From assembly GCF_008831285.2 (NCBI RefSeq), contig NC_045150.1:14815362-14879361 (forward strand): DNA of 64,000 nt, in the 5' to 3' direction. Below the pieces are notes generated by a model. It ran no database searches, was not told where the DNA came from, and saw nothing but the letters and a program-made list of their open reading frames with translations. A program made the position numbers and the translations under genes. Each line of letters opens with the position of its first letter. The stretch's first letter is position 1. This DNA comes from Nymphaea colorata. Its lineage: Eukaryota; Streptophyta; Magnoliopsida; Nymphaeales; Nymphaeaceae. Positions 30,938-48,235 of the stretch are shown in pieces.

Positions 30938-32360
30938 AGGTGGCTAGCCAAGCTACTTGGCTATGATTTTAGCATTGAATATAAGCGTGGGCCTGAAAAT
31001 ACAGCAGTTGATTCGCTGTCATGCCTAAACGAGCCGTTGATGACATTTTCAGTCTTGGAGACCGATGTATGGAGTCGGATTTTAGCTGCACTTCCAATAT
31101 ATGGAGTCGGATTTTAGCTGCACAAAACGAGGACCTAAGTTTGAGATTATTGATAGTTTCCTTGCGCCAAAACCCAAGATCTATACTCCATTACAGCTTG
31201 AAGGGCGAGTTATTGCAGCACAAAAAACGAGTTGTTATACCTAAGGGATCACCCTTGAGGCATGAACTTTGCACACTTCCATACTTCGGCAGCCGTGGGC
31301 CATGTGGGTGTGACCAAGACCTCCAGCCGCATCAAGGCACAATTCTGGTGGGAAGGCTTCAAATCGGATATACGTGAGATGGTGAGACAGTGCCAAGTCT
31401 GTCAAAGGGAGAACAAAGGGAGAAATACGAGGCAGAGTGCCAAGTCTGTCAAAGGGAGAACAAAGGGAGAAATACGAGGCAGTCAAGCCTTATGGATTAT
31501 TGAATCCCTTAGCTATACCGACTAGGCCTTGGGTAGACGTCCCGATGGATTTTATAGATGCCTTGCCTAAGTCGGAATACAAGGAAGCCATGCTTGTAGT
31601 CGTAGATTGCTTAACCAAGTAGAGTCGCTTTGCTATGTTGCCCAAGCATTATCATGGGCCTATGGTGGCTGAGGTATGCCAAGACTACATTGGAAAGTTG
31701 CATGGATGCCACACACTATTGTGTGTGATCGTGATTCTATTTTTCTAAGCTCATTTTGGAGGGAGTACATGGAGATGGCGGGAACTACACTTCTTTTTAG
31801 TACCGCACACCATCCCCAAACCGACGGTCAGAGTGAGATCGTCCATCGCACTGTAGAGACATGGCTGAGATGCTATGCAGTGGATAGGATAGACCGAACA
31901 CGTGGGTTCGATATCTCTCTTAGGCTGAGTGGTCATACAACTCCAGCCAACACTACAGGACATGGGTAACCCCATATGAGGCTTCGTCCACCGATGATCA
32001 CGAGGTATGAGGGAGGCATGGCAGTAGATGATGAGATCGATAGCAACCTGCATACCCACGATGAGGTATTGGCTTCTTTGAAACAAAACATCTGCAGCAT
32101 TGGATGAAACAGACCTACGACCGAGGCGGGAAGGATAGGGAGTTTGTAGTCGGCGGTTACGTTTGGTTAAAGAGGCTTCCAATGAGACAGAAGTCCCTCT
32201 TAGGCCAGCCATATTCCAAACTCCTCCCACAGTAGAGTGGGAAGGACCTGACAGCGGGACCTCATGGGAAGAAATGGATCAGATTTGTCTCTAATTTTCG
32301 GATGCGCGAGCATGGGGACAAGCTCGTTCTAAGGACGGTGGATTTGTTACAAGACTACCT
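30938..32360 (+). pseudogene. Ty3/gypsy pol remnant: RNase H end and integrase, copy A
   Basis: Read across frames in order: the RNase H tail (FSIEYKRGPENTAVDSLS); the integrase zinc-binding region with VGHVGVTKTSSRIKAQFWWE and a CQVCQ pair; the integrase core [20 protein letters not shown] (first Asp), then PHTIVCDRDSIF (second Asp) and HHPQTDGQSEIVHRT (Glu); and a C-terminal TYDRGGKDREFVVGGYVWLK stretch near 32110-32190. Frameshifts and stops break it throughout. The RT is missing here but present in B. A 48-bp tandem duplication (31389-31485) doubles the second half of the zinc-binding motif in this copy only. This is a chromovirus-like plant retrotransposon, lineage not resolved. Confidence 0.9.
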
Positions 32361-33657
32361 AGGACTATGCCGAGAGAGGCCAACGAGTGCCGAGAGTGAG
32401 TACCGCAAGTAGGCAAGGCCAAGGGCGCCGCAGTGCGTTGGAACGAGGATGTGGGTAAGGTCTACAACGGGCAGACTGCGGAGAGCATATCACCAATAAC
32501 AGGAGATAGCAGCATGGAGTGTCCAGGGGGCAGTGAGGCTAACAAGGCTACAGGTTCAGCCGAGGTGCGGGGCTGAACATATTGTGAGGCTATAGCGCAA
32601 GAGGTGGCAATAGTCGCCTATGCCGCGAATCAAAGTGAGGTTATACGGGAGCATGAGCGCCCAGCAGCCTTGGCAGCGACAGTCCAAGGTGCAGGGGGGG
32701 TTGAGTCAAGAGCGCAGCGAGATAGTAGTCAACAGTCAGCAGGTCAACGAAAACCAGACCACCGAAAATGGGTTCAAGTCAGCGGAAGACTCTAGCAGCC
32801 TAGGGCGAACCTAGGCAAGTGGTGAGCCTTGTGCTCACACGTTCAGCGAAGACCAGTTCGAGGCGCGGACTCAGCAGGACATAGAATAAAACAAACCGAC
32901 TCGGTCAGTCCGATACGGTTGTAAATGATTTACTTTGAGTTTTGGTTCCTTCCTGATGTGTCATTCGCACGCAGGGCTAGGGCTTTCCTTGTATCGTCTC
33001 GGAATGAGACACGGGCTTGACCCAGAACGACGTAGCACTATAAAAGCTACAGTTGATGTAATAACCTAATCATCTTTTAATCATAATGAAGATTTGAGTT
33101 CGTTTTCTCCCGCGGGAGTTCTCCCCTCTTGGTGGCGAGCTTGGCGCCAGCCTCACCCTCGTCGGAATCCCATTTCCGTGAGGAGAGATTGGCTGAAAAA
33201 CCAGAGGGGCGACGCCGGACATCGCCACCAGAATCTCAGGCAGCGTGTTTTCCCCGATTTCGCTCAGAAATTGGGATTTGAATGCGATATGGTGACTTGT
33301 TCTACTACCCCTTGATGTTAATTGATGATCTGAACTGTTATTAACTGATTTTGTAATCAATTCGGGAGAAATCCCCAAATTCTGCTGAAGAAGGATGAGA
33401 ATCGTCACGGGAGCTCTCTGTTCGTCATCGGGCAGAGACTGTTGTTTCAAGCAGGAGTTTTTCTGCATGTGATTCTTCTGGAGAGCTAACTTGAAGCTGA
33501 GCTTTGGGGTGTCTAATCCTCATCACTTCGGCAAGCTACTGCCCAAATTTCAGAAGCAACGCTGCAGGGATTGAATTTATAAAATTCGGAGAGCGTCTAC
33601 AATCCCTGTGCATCCCCTGAACCACCTTGCGAGGGGGGATCCTCGCTTGCGCCCCCA
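32361..33657 (+). mobile_element. Gypsy 3' flank, possibly 3' LTR (A only)
   Basis: This follows the integrase end without coding signal. It is GC-richer than its surroundings and contains a TATAAAA element at 33039. A retrotransposon 3' UTR plus LTR is the simplest reading, but no second LTR is available to set the borders. The whole stretch from 31981 to 33657 is deleted in block B. Confidence 0.45.
33039..33045 (+). promoter_or_regulatory. TATA-box-like site in putative LTR
   Basis: TATAAAA in the context GCACTATAAAAGCTACAG, within the putative LTR of the gypsy remnant. Confidence 0.4.
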
Positions 33658-33846
33658 TTCTGTAATCTGTTTGGGTAATCTTTGAAATCTGGTGATGACC
33701 CTAGCTTCTGAGCATTTCATTCCTATTACATTGTTTGGATTTGATGCTGTTATGTTTTGGATGCTGAACCTATTCGAGAGGAGCTGTTGAAGAAGAGGAC
33801 GAGCGCTGCACTGAACCTGAAGATGGAGAATATGCGCTCGCCTGTG

Positions 33847-34098
33847 CTACCGGCAGTTGCCACGCCCCAATTCCGAAATCTCCTGGGGTTCTATACTATC
33901 TCCGGTGACGTATTTGTTGATTAAATTTCCTAACTTATTGTAATCAATAGTGACTTCTCTGCTTGCTGTTTTGGGAGAATCCTGCGGCTGTTCAGCAGCG
34001 GGGAGCTTGGCCAAGTCGTGGGATTGCGTGGAGATCGCAGCGTTCGCCGGCGCTTCCGGCGATTGCCTCCCCTGGATCAACACTTGACTGGGGTTCAA
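33847..34098 (-). pseudogene. Minus-strand frame of unknown function, copy A
   Basis: An 83-codon open frame ending TAG (minus strand), containing KLPAAEQPQDSP and NKLGNLINKYVTGDS. The same frame is open in B (59474-59662), and several differences between the copies are small. I recognise no domain. It could be part of an antisense frame of the gypsy element or of another element inserted before the A/B duplication. The reading frame further 5' has stops. Confidence 0.35.
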
Positions 34099-34140
34099 TC
34101 AGTCACACGGTGACGATCTCCACTACTGAGGTTCATCAAG

Positions 34141-35318
34141 CGACAGCCATTGCAGCAAGAGAAGGGAAAGCTGCTGGCGGTAGCCTTGAACCGGTTGTGG
34201 CAGAGAGAAGGAAGGGCATCCGCCGGTGCCATACCAGCGACCGCTTCCTCCAAAACGTTAATCAATTTGGGGCAAACTGGACCGCACTGAAGTGCATACC
34301 CTTCTCTCTGCCATAGTAACTTGTCAGACAGTAACTATTTGCTCCTCTTGCGCTAAGCAAGGACATGCGGCAGCACTGCCCGATTGTAGCCGAGAGCAAT
34401 CAATGCCGAGGAGAGGATTTTGCTGGATACCAAGGAACAACTCTTGCTGTGGACTTTCTTCCTTGGTGGCGTCGCCGGACTAGCTCCGGCAGGTGAGCTC
34501 TAAGACACCCTGTAGCTGCGGGGTGGGAGTTATTTGATTTCAGCTTGCCTTCTTGCCTTTTAGCCGGGCCGGCAGGGTTCCCTCCAAAGCTATAGCTACT
34601 TTGACCTTCCTAGAGCACTTGGTGATGGGTTACACGCACTAGGGATTGTATAGCAGGATTTATGTGTGTGGACGGAATGCATGGGAGTGAGCTGAGTGAT
34701 ATTTAGTAAATGCTCGCACTTGTAAAGCCTTGCAAACACCAGCTCTTGTAGTAGGTTGAGACCCGGTTTTGGGAAAACCCTTCTTGTATCTCTCACCTAC
34801 GGGCTTCATTTGGCTGGGGTTGAGATCTTGGGCAGGAGTGCAGTCTTTGGCGTCATTTTTGGCAGCTACAAGGCGACACCCTAACAGTATTTCACCATGA
34901 AGACGAACTCTGTCCTGGATGGTACTGTCGCACCATTTTCATCCTCTCCATAGCTATAATGCTTCTTCCGATTCTGTCGCCCCCTCCAAATCTCTTTCAA
35001 AAACGAGTTCTCCAACGAATAGAAATAATTGTATGGCTTCACGTGCTCTGTGGGAGCCGTTCATTGTGAGGGATGACGTTGGATCAAAGTACACATTATG
35101 CCTTCTATGATTGTCAATCAAATCGTATCAATAATGAAAATAATCTTGATGACATTTAGGGTAAGCGTATTGTCCTTTACTATCCCTGATCGACCTACAG
35201 TGCTAATGTTAGAGTAAAGGTCCTCCTCTTAGAGCGAGGCTATTTTGCATGGCTGATATAATTCACTACATGGCATACATAATCCATCACTGAATGTTTT
35301 CAGTGGGGAAAAAATCGT
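34141..35318. other. Unassigned stretch between block A and copy C
   Basis: More GC-rich than the satellite (coding-like composition near 34140-34500), then AT-richer. Short open frames at 34292-34483 and 34919-35110 show no family I know. The first part is probably the continuation of block A past the point where B is interrupted by a copia element. Confidence 0.5.
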
Positions 35319-37238
35319 TCCTCTCTTTTAAACCTCTCAGCCTCAGGCTTCCCCTGCGTCGCCCCTCTTCTTCTTCAACTGCCATTCAACCCGTCTTCCT
35401 CCGAGCTCCCGCTCTTCTGTCCAGCGCTAATCGCTGGTGGGTGTTCTCATATGAGGTCGTTTCTGAAACATCTAGGTTAACCTGTTCTCTCTCTCTCCCT
35501 CCCTCTCTCTGTCTTGCTAAAGGCTCTGTGTCTGCCATGGCGGATGCAGCTCTTGTATGTTATCTTTTCTTGGGTCTCTCACTCATTTGTTGTCTTCAAT
35601 GTACTAGTCCTCAAGTTGTTTGATGAAATTTTTGTGTGTATGTACACTTTGTTTTTTTATGTTTCAACAACACTTTTTTGTATTTCATTCACAATGGAGT
35701 ACGTTAAGTCTGTCATTAGCTTTCATAAGTGTATTCTCAGTTAATTTAATTCTTTAACTTCCCTTTTTTCATGTTATTCTTTGAGGCGTCCGAGGAGAAG
35801 CAGAATTATTTAAATCAATATTGATTTTTTTCTTGTAGTTGTTAAAAGTGAGTGAACATATATGTATATAATCATCATGTGATCATCGATTGTTTTCCAA
35901 TCCAGTTATGATATTTGTATATCTGTATGCATTCATTCATATGAGTTCTTCTGCATTGGAATGCCAAGGGATTGGTTAAACGAGTCTTGATCTGTTGTGG
36001 TATACATGATTTTCAAATATTGCAATGAAACATTGAATATCTTTTACTATAGATGGCATCTACCATGTTAGGAAGTCAGCAGTATGTTTTTTTTTTTTTG
36101 GTAATCTCTTATTTTTTATTTTCTTATCTTTGTAATATTTTATTATTTTTTTTATTTTCTGCTTTCGCAGCTGAATATCTTAGCTGTAGAGAGCCGAGGA
36201 CTCTGCAAAGGCTATGTTTCAAGCCGTTGGAGATCCTGTTCTTTTCTGTTTGTTGGCTGATCAAGCTCTTAAAGAACTATTTTGTGAGATATTTAATAAA
36301 TTAATTTGGAATTCAGACATGTGATAGATTTGCCTGTTCGTGAGATATTCAGTTTGTTCACATGGTATCATAGCTTGGCTATGTGTGATTAGTTTTGTTC
36401 GTCTGCAGCTTTAAATTTTTTTGATTGATTCTGAATTAGTTGTCGACTGATTTGAAGATCTGCATCAGTACCAATTGCTGTGGCAATTAGAAGACTGGTT
36501 GCATATGTTTGTAGTTTTTGACAAGAAGTAGATTGAATCTTGCTGCTGCTGATTAGGTTGAGAAGATTGACCTGTCATGTTTTTCATTTCTAGTGTGTTG
36601 TTATATCTTTTCAATAATCTGAGTTAATTATTCTATGTGAAATGGAACTATGGAAGGCAAAGAGTACCTTTTCCTCCGACCATTCCTCAAAGTTGCACCT
36701 ACAAATTATGTGTCGTGGGCTATGGAATCCATCCTTTCATCTTATCAACCTTCAACTTTCGCCTCAATTTTGGAAGTGGTGTTTTAGTTGGGTATTAACT
36801 TTTTCGCCTAGTCATTTTTTTCCCTTTTTCTCAAGGAACCCTTATAATAGGAGAAGTATGAAGAATTCATCTTGTTATGAACCCTTCCACCACAAAGCCC
36901 TATATTTACACGGGCAGTTCAAGGGGAATGATTTCTTGTGATGTCTAGTTTGCAAAAACCATCCTAGTCGGTTTTCCACTGCCAACCATAGGTCACTTGG
37001 TTTTATCAACGTACTCATTTTGAAGTAAAAGGGAAAACAATCTAGGTAATATATCACTTGACGTCAAGAATAGGAATTTTGCTACACTACGATGTACCTT
37101 CGTTTTGTCTTAGATATTCCTTTGAGGGTAAAGGAGGAAGTTTCAAGCCCTTGCTATCAGTCAATTGAAGGAGAAGACTGGAAAGGTTCTTTGTGTGAGC
37201 TATGAAGATGGGTTCAGTGATGTCGAGGAACTCAAGGA
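35319..37238 (+). repeat. Segmental duplication C (third partial copy)
   Basis: Matches B 52505-54720 in the same orientation. It begins at TAAACCTCTCAGCC and ends at 37238, where the match stops in GAACTCAAGGA and peroxidase sequence starts. It lacks B 52608-52766. At 37198 it shares GCTATGAAGATGGG with B, not A (GCTATCAAGATGGG), so it is closer to B there. Internally it lacks part of the 28978-type repeat (about 75 bp after GTCAAGAATA near 37070). Confidence 0.88.
36053..36323 (+). pseudogene. Two candidate exons of an unidentified gene, copy C
   Basis: 36053-36081 lies between a TATAG acceptor and a GTATGT donor. 36171-36323 follows a TTTCGCAG acceptor. Joined in one frame they read HVRKSALNILAVESRGLCKG, then stop. 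The corresponding B exons have a stop in this frame and a lost donor. Another frame of the second exon is open to a TGA (36321-36323) but is shifted here by a 10-base indel relative to B. C/B differences include CGT/TGT and CGA/TAA changes typical of CpG decay in the first frame. I could not settle the true frame or the family. The LNILAVESRGL stretch weakly recalls a Spo11/TopoVI-A motif, but that is a guess. Confidence 0.35.
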
Positions 37239-38935
37239 AGAAACATGCAGTGGTGCCTATGGTATGTCCACCTGCCAATTTGCAAACATAGTACAACATT
37301 AGAGACTTGAATGAAGTATCTTTGAAAGGAATTTCTTTGTGAGCAGGACCAAAAACAAGGAAACCCTGTGTGTCTTACAATTTTGAGACAATTAAAATGG
37401 CTTTCTGCAATTTTTTTCACTTTTAATGCTGGAAGCATATTGCTTTTTACTGTGGTAGATGCTGAAGACTTCACTGGATTCACAAATTACAGGTCCAGCA
37501 GTGGCTGTAAAGGGGTCTTCTTTTGAGTTATGTTCTGTCTGATGATTGAAGTTTCCTTTTTGGGTGGTCAGGTTCATATTCACTGGGTGTCTGGAGTTGA
37601 ACCTAACTGCTGGGGCCTATTGCTTTATACAGTGATAAGATCAGAACTACTTCTCTGAATTCACAAACTACATGTCCTGCAGAGGCTTGTAAAGGGAGAA
37701 CAGGGTCTTCTTTGACTTCTGTTTCTGTCTGACGATTGAAGTTCTGTTTCGGTGGTTATTGGTAAGTTTAAAGATTCATTCAATTCCCAAAATTCATCCA
37801 ATCTGAAGAAAATATCCAACATTTTCATGATGGCAGAGCAATTTTCTTTGTACTAAAGTCAGCAGTTGTTGAGATTGAAGGTTAAAAGAAAAACCTGGTG
37901 GCATCTAAGACGCTAAAATACCTTTCAATGCAGTTAAAAAGAACATGATTTAACCATTCACACTGAAAAAATAAAGAGACAAACATTGAATTGCAGTTTC
38001 AGCGTCATTGCCACACCACTGCGACTCAGGATTATCAAAATCAATGAAGGTAGAGCTTCTTTTTACCTCCACTCAGAAGAACCAAGTCTGCAGCAGAGAG
38101 TCCCTTCGTTGCGAACTTCGATTTAAGTACATCAATCGGATCATCGACGTCCGGCATGATGCTTGCATCAGAAATCGCAGAAACGCGGCCATATCTTCTT
38201 CCTGTCTCAACTTCGTAACGTGGTCCTCCACTCTGCAGCAAAGAATTTGACTTCAGTTTCCCCAGTCTTTCTCTTTTATGGATTCAGATAAAATAGTCTG
38301 CTAGTACACGAAATGCCAACTTAAAAATTGAGATTTTTACCAATGCAATTGCGTCCCTTGCTGCCATTGCCACTATGTCTGAGCGGGAGACAACACCAGG
38401 GCATGTCTGTTCCAGCTGAGATTTCACACCCTCAATTAATTCATACCCTCTTACACCGGCATGGGGGCCGCTCCTTTTCTCTGCATTCGGCCCATCAATG
38501 AGAATTGAGCCATCACATCCCTGTCAAAGAAGCACAGAGCGTTCCAGTTGATCAAATTGCAGAACGTAGCAGACAATGCACTTGACAAAGGAACAGCCTC
38601 ATGAAATTTTGGTTTTTCTCCCTACAATTTCACTAGATAGCAACAGATTGGCAACATACTGGTGCCTCTCAGGCAGAGCATTAGGACTTTGAAGAGAATA
38701 TCTACAAGATGACGGGGGAATTGTGCTGTTACCTGAACGAAGCAGTCATGGAAGTGTAGGTGGAGAAGGGAAGCGGCTATGGTCTTGTCGGCATTGACAG
38801 AAGACTGAACGGTGGAAGCCACAATGGACTCTGCAGAAGGGCAGGTTGAGGCATAGAAGCCTACCTGAAGTGCACCCCATGAATCACATAGCAGAAACTG
38901 AGAGAGAAGAAAAGAATGATGGCCTCTGCAGCCAT
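37239..38935 (-). pseudogene. Class III peroxidase pseudogene, 3'-truncated
   Basis: A secretory plant heme peroxidase gene on the minus strand. Exon 1 (38935-38733) has ATG and a hydrophobic signal peptide ([18 protein letters not shown]), then mature [14 protein letters not shown] and HFHDCFVQ with the distal His. Exon 2 (38520-38341) has [20 protein letters not shown] and [14 protein letters not shown]. Exon 3 (38232-38067) has SGGPRYEVETGRRYGR and GLSAADLVLLSG. Exon 4 starts near 37280 with GGHTIGTTACFF (proximal His region), then is cut at 37239 by segment C. Lesions: the signal peptide and mature frames are offset near 38875 (a 2-base insertion or equivalent). The Arg that normally precedes LHFHDC (Arg38 in horseradish peroxidase numbering) is His. 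The last third of the enzyme is missing. It cannot encode a working peroxidase. Confidence 0.92.
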
Positions 38936-38983
38936 TAAAGAGAGGTTTAGAGAGGTGCCCAAGTAGATCAACTGGGTGCAGCT

Positions 38984-38991
38984 CTTATAAA
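38984..38991 (-). promoter_or_regulatory. TATA box of the peroxidase pseudogene
   Basis: TTTATAAG on the minus strand, about 50 bases upstream of the ATG at 38935. The promoter may still be present although the gene is broken. Confidence 0.55.
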
Positions 38992-39133
38992 GATCTTAAT
39001 AGGTAGGGCAGAATATTATCTTTTTGAGAAAAATATTATTCTAGTTTGCCTTTGTGAAAATTTGCATAATGGTTTGGTTTTGTTGTCACCAATTTTTTTG
39101 TTGTATTATTTTGATAAGGACACCAAGGATTTA

Positions 39134-42129
39134 ACCTTTTTTCTTTTTTCCCCTCATTGATTGCCAACAGCAAGATGGCATTAATGGTCCTTTGTCGAAG
39201 AATAACTGTAAATTTGATAATCTAGGAGGAGATAAATGCTAGTCTCCAATCCCTTAGCCTGATTTATAAAAGTTCCATGTCATAAACACTAACGCTCAAT
39301 TCTGCCAATGATATCTTTGTGCCATTGGAATACCATATTTTTATCAATCATGATAGTTTTACACTTCACAGACAGTAAAATCTGCATCACAGAGCCCTAT
39401 TGTAAATGGTAATCAAGTAATGGGGCATGTTAGACATGATTTCCAACATTAAATTTTTTGTTATTTTTAGCCTGACAGTGAAATGGTGGTTGTCATTGAT
39501 CATGCTGTTAGCGTATTTGAAAATTTGAAAGTTCTAATCCCTTTCTCTTCTTCTTCTTCTTCTTCTTCTTTCTCTCCAACCTTTGGTGCAAGCTTCTTCC
39601 TCAACCCCAACACCACAAAGGCTCATTTGGAAGGTTTTGGGATCATCTGGAGAAGAATATTCGTTTTCTCAAGCATTTTAATTACCGGTATGTAGTTAAT
39701 ATCTTAAGTCATCTCCTCATGGCCATATAAGTTAGTTTTAAGATCTTTTCTTCGGACTCAAGAGCTAATCTTGAGTGCACCGAGAGCATGAGCAAAGTGA
39801 AATAAGATTTCATTTTCTTTCTAGGTTTGAAATATGTTTTTTCTTTTTTTTTGCGCACTCAATGTGTGCATTATTCATGTTTAGATAATGTTAATGCATA
39901 GTTAATTGATTTTCCAATTAATATGAACTGTAAGAACCGCTTGGGTTGTGATGTCTTTGTTATTACATTAATTTTTGAAGTTGAGATTTGTTTAACCTAG
40001 AAAAACCCTTACGAATGTGTACATGTTAAAATGTATCTTCATGACATGTTTGGCATTTCTCTTAATCACCTGATTAGAGATCTCGATAAGAGCTTTCTTA
40101 CATTATTAACTTTTTAATCTTATTTTCAAAGTAATTTAAAAAATAGGAACATATTTAATGAAGTCTTAGCCTAGGCTCTTGCATGAGTCCAAGTTCCTCT
40201 CTGGCCTACATAGAAAAATCGAACTCGAAAATTTTTCAAATTTTCTATTGATTTTAATTTTCATATATGCATATATGTTTATACATGTGTGTATACATAT
40301 ATATGTACATGAATATCTCTCTCTATTTTTTTCTTTTTGATTTAACATATTTTTTATTGACTTTCACACATACACACACACACATATATTATGCATCTCT
40401 CACTATCTTTTTAAAGTCTTTTTTTTCTTTTCAAAAGATCTCTTTCTCTCTCTCTCTCTCTCTTGTTTTAAAATCGTTTTTATAAATGATCATATATGCA
40501 AGTGCATTTATGCATATGCACATATACATATAGATGTACGTAATTGTACGAATGTTTTTAGATGAATGTTATGGTAGAAATGAATGATTATTTTTCAAGC
40601 ATATAGAATTAATACATTTATGCATTCATATTCATATGTGGAATTCACGAATGATCACAAGTACTTCTCTAAGAGAACTTAAGTAAAATAAGATGAAGCT
40701 CTTGCTAGGCAATAACCGAATTAAAACAAAATCTTAAACATATTTAAATTCGTAAGGAAACATTAAATTGTTTCCAAAAGAAATCTTCAAAAACCTACAT
40801 TTGTTTTCAAAGATATCCAAATGATACATGCAAAGATTCTTGATTCAAAAGTCTCAAATCAAAATGGCTTAATCTCTTAAATGATCTTTCAAAATTTTCT
40901 TATCTAAAAGTCTTTGAAATATCAATCTTCAAGATTATTTATAACCACTACACCACATTTAAGGTAAAAAAGATGTTTAAGTAAAAATGAAATGCATTAA
41001 GAAAAATATAGCCTTTGAATTAGTTACCTTAGGTAAAGGCGTCATGAATGGCAAGTCTTTTTCTCTCTTTTCAAAACATAACCTTGTTTTTTTGAAGCAC
41101 TCAAAAAACCAAAACAAAATTTGAAATGTAAAACGACGTTTAACAGAAAGAAAAAATTATGCTACACACAACCATACACACAATATAGATACCAGCTTCT
41201 CACACACACAGTTCGACCAAAGGATTTCAGCTCCTTATATATATAAACTGTGACTCTAACATACTTTAGTATCAAGGAAATGCCTAACAAGGTCATCCTA
41301 TTTTTTATTTTTTATTCGTTTATAATGCAATGCACGATGGAAGAATGACCCCCCCCCCTCCTTCTCCAAAGTGATGGAGCCAGATTTTTTTTGGCTAAGA
41401 GGTAATGTTGTACAAATTTTCGTTTCTCCCACACAAAACTGTCCATCCCCTCACCATGACCATCCGATAGCACCTGCGAATCAACAAAATCGGATGGTGT
41501 AAATGGGAGATTTCTCCTTCCTGCTCCTCCGCATTCATCTCGCTCATTGCAAACTCTCCCGGAATCTCTCCCTATAATCTCCTTCTCGCAGACATTCTCC
41601 ATTTCTCTCCTCACATTGCCAAAGTAACCCTCACACACGCTCACAGTTGCTGTCGCAGGTTAAATATCTTCTCTCTGTCTCTCCCTCCCTCACGGTGCAC
41701 GAAGACGAGAGATGTTAGATGAGCCGCACAATCCACCACCTGTTGTGAACTGCCATCATGAACTTGGAATTTCATAATCCTTACATGACCTTTAAGTTTT
41801 ATTGGATACTATTGAACATAAATATCTTGTCTTCATCTTACACAAACTACGCTGACACAGCTGAAGATTTCACAAGTTGCTGTTGAATTGTAAGCACTAC
41901 ATCAGCATTATGACCAAGGACCCAACTGGGTATAGCAGTAAAATAAATTCTTTAGACGTCAAGCCCACAAGTTTACAATTCTTGAAAGAGCGGAAGGAAA
42001 AATTATCTTACAAATTATTGGAGAGTGTGAATGGTGACCCATAAATTAAAATAGCATTTAACATAAATAACAAAAATGCAGATGCAATGGCATCATAGGA
42101 ACAATACAATAGCATGGCACAAGGGCTCT
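39134..42129. other. AT-rich shared stretch of block B; no gene seen
   Basis: Counterpart of A 16840-17221 plus 19810-22431. It contains TATG, AC (about 40370) and CT (about 40445) microsatellites whose lengths differ from A. A 60-bp hairpin-bearing insertion lies at 41445. No gene is supported. Confidence 0.7.
41445..41504. repeat. 60-bp hairpin-bearing indel, B only
   Basis: Present in B and absent from A, where GTCC joins GGGAG directly. It carries a perfect 10-bp inverted repeat, ACCATCCGAT (41459-41468) and ATCGGATGGT (41489-41498), with a 20-base loop. No flanking target duplication is clear, so deletion in A or insertion in B are both possible. Confidence 0.75.
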
Positions 42130-47774
<5,645 letters not shown>

Positions 47775-47995
47775 AAAGGGGCAAGGTAGCGTACTGGGTG
47801 GCAAAGTAGTCCGGCTCTTATAAGGACTCAGGTCCGAGTCTTTAAGTGGTCACTGTCACGTTCCAGTGCGTTTTACTTCTAGTCCGGAAAAGGGCCCGAA
47901 CCATGCTATGTGAAAACCCGGGGAGGGGGGGCAGTGAACTTTCTTAGGGACGGTAGAATGAGCCACTCACCCTTTAAAAAAAAAAAGAAAGGGGC
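47775..47995 (+). mobile_element. tRNA-derived SINE, copy B, with target duplication
   Basis: It begins GGCAAGGTAGCGTACTGGG (box A-like). The box B position reads GGTCCGAGTCT (A keeps GGTTCGAGTCT). It ends in an A-rich tail at about 47976-47990. An 8-base direct repeat AAAGGGGC flanks it (47775-47782 and 47988-47995), as expected for LINE-assisted retroposition. It lies within the former ProRS intron or upstream region. Confidence 0.8.
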
Positions 47996-48235
47996 CAACT
48001 TGGGATGTGTTATAGTTCGACTCTTGTACCGTACATGTAAATTGAAGCATGTGTAGATAGAAGAAGAGTTTTGGCTCCCACTTACCCAAAAAGTATGCAA
48101 AATTTCATATTGTTCATACAATGTTAATAAGAATCCAATAGGAGGCTGTGGGTTCCTGTGACGAGCATGACACATGAATAATTAATATATAAAGTGATAA
48201 ATGAGGATTAGCAAAAGCAGTACCATCACATTCCA

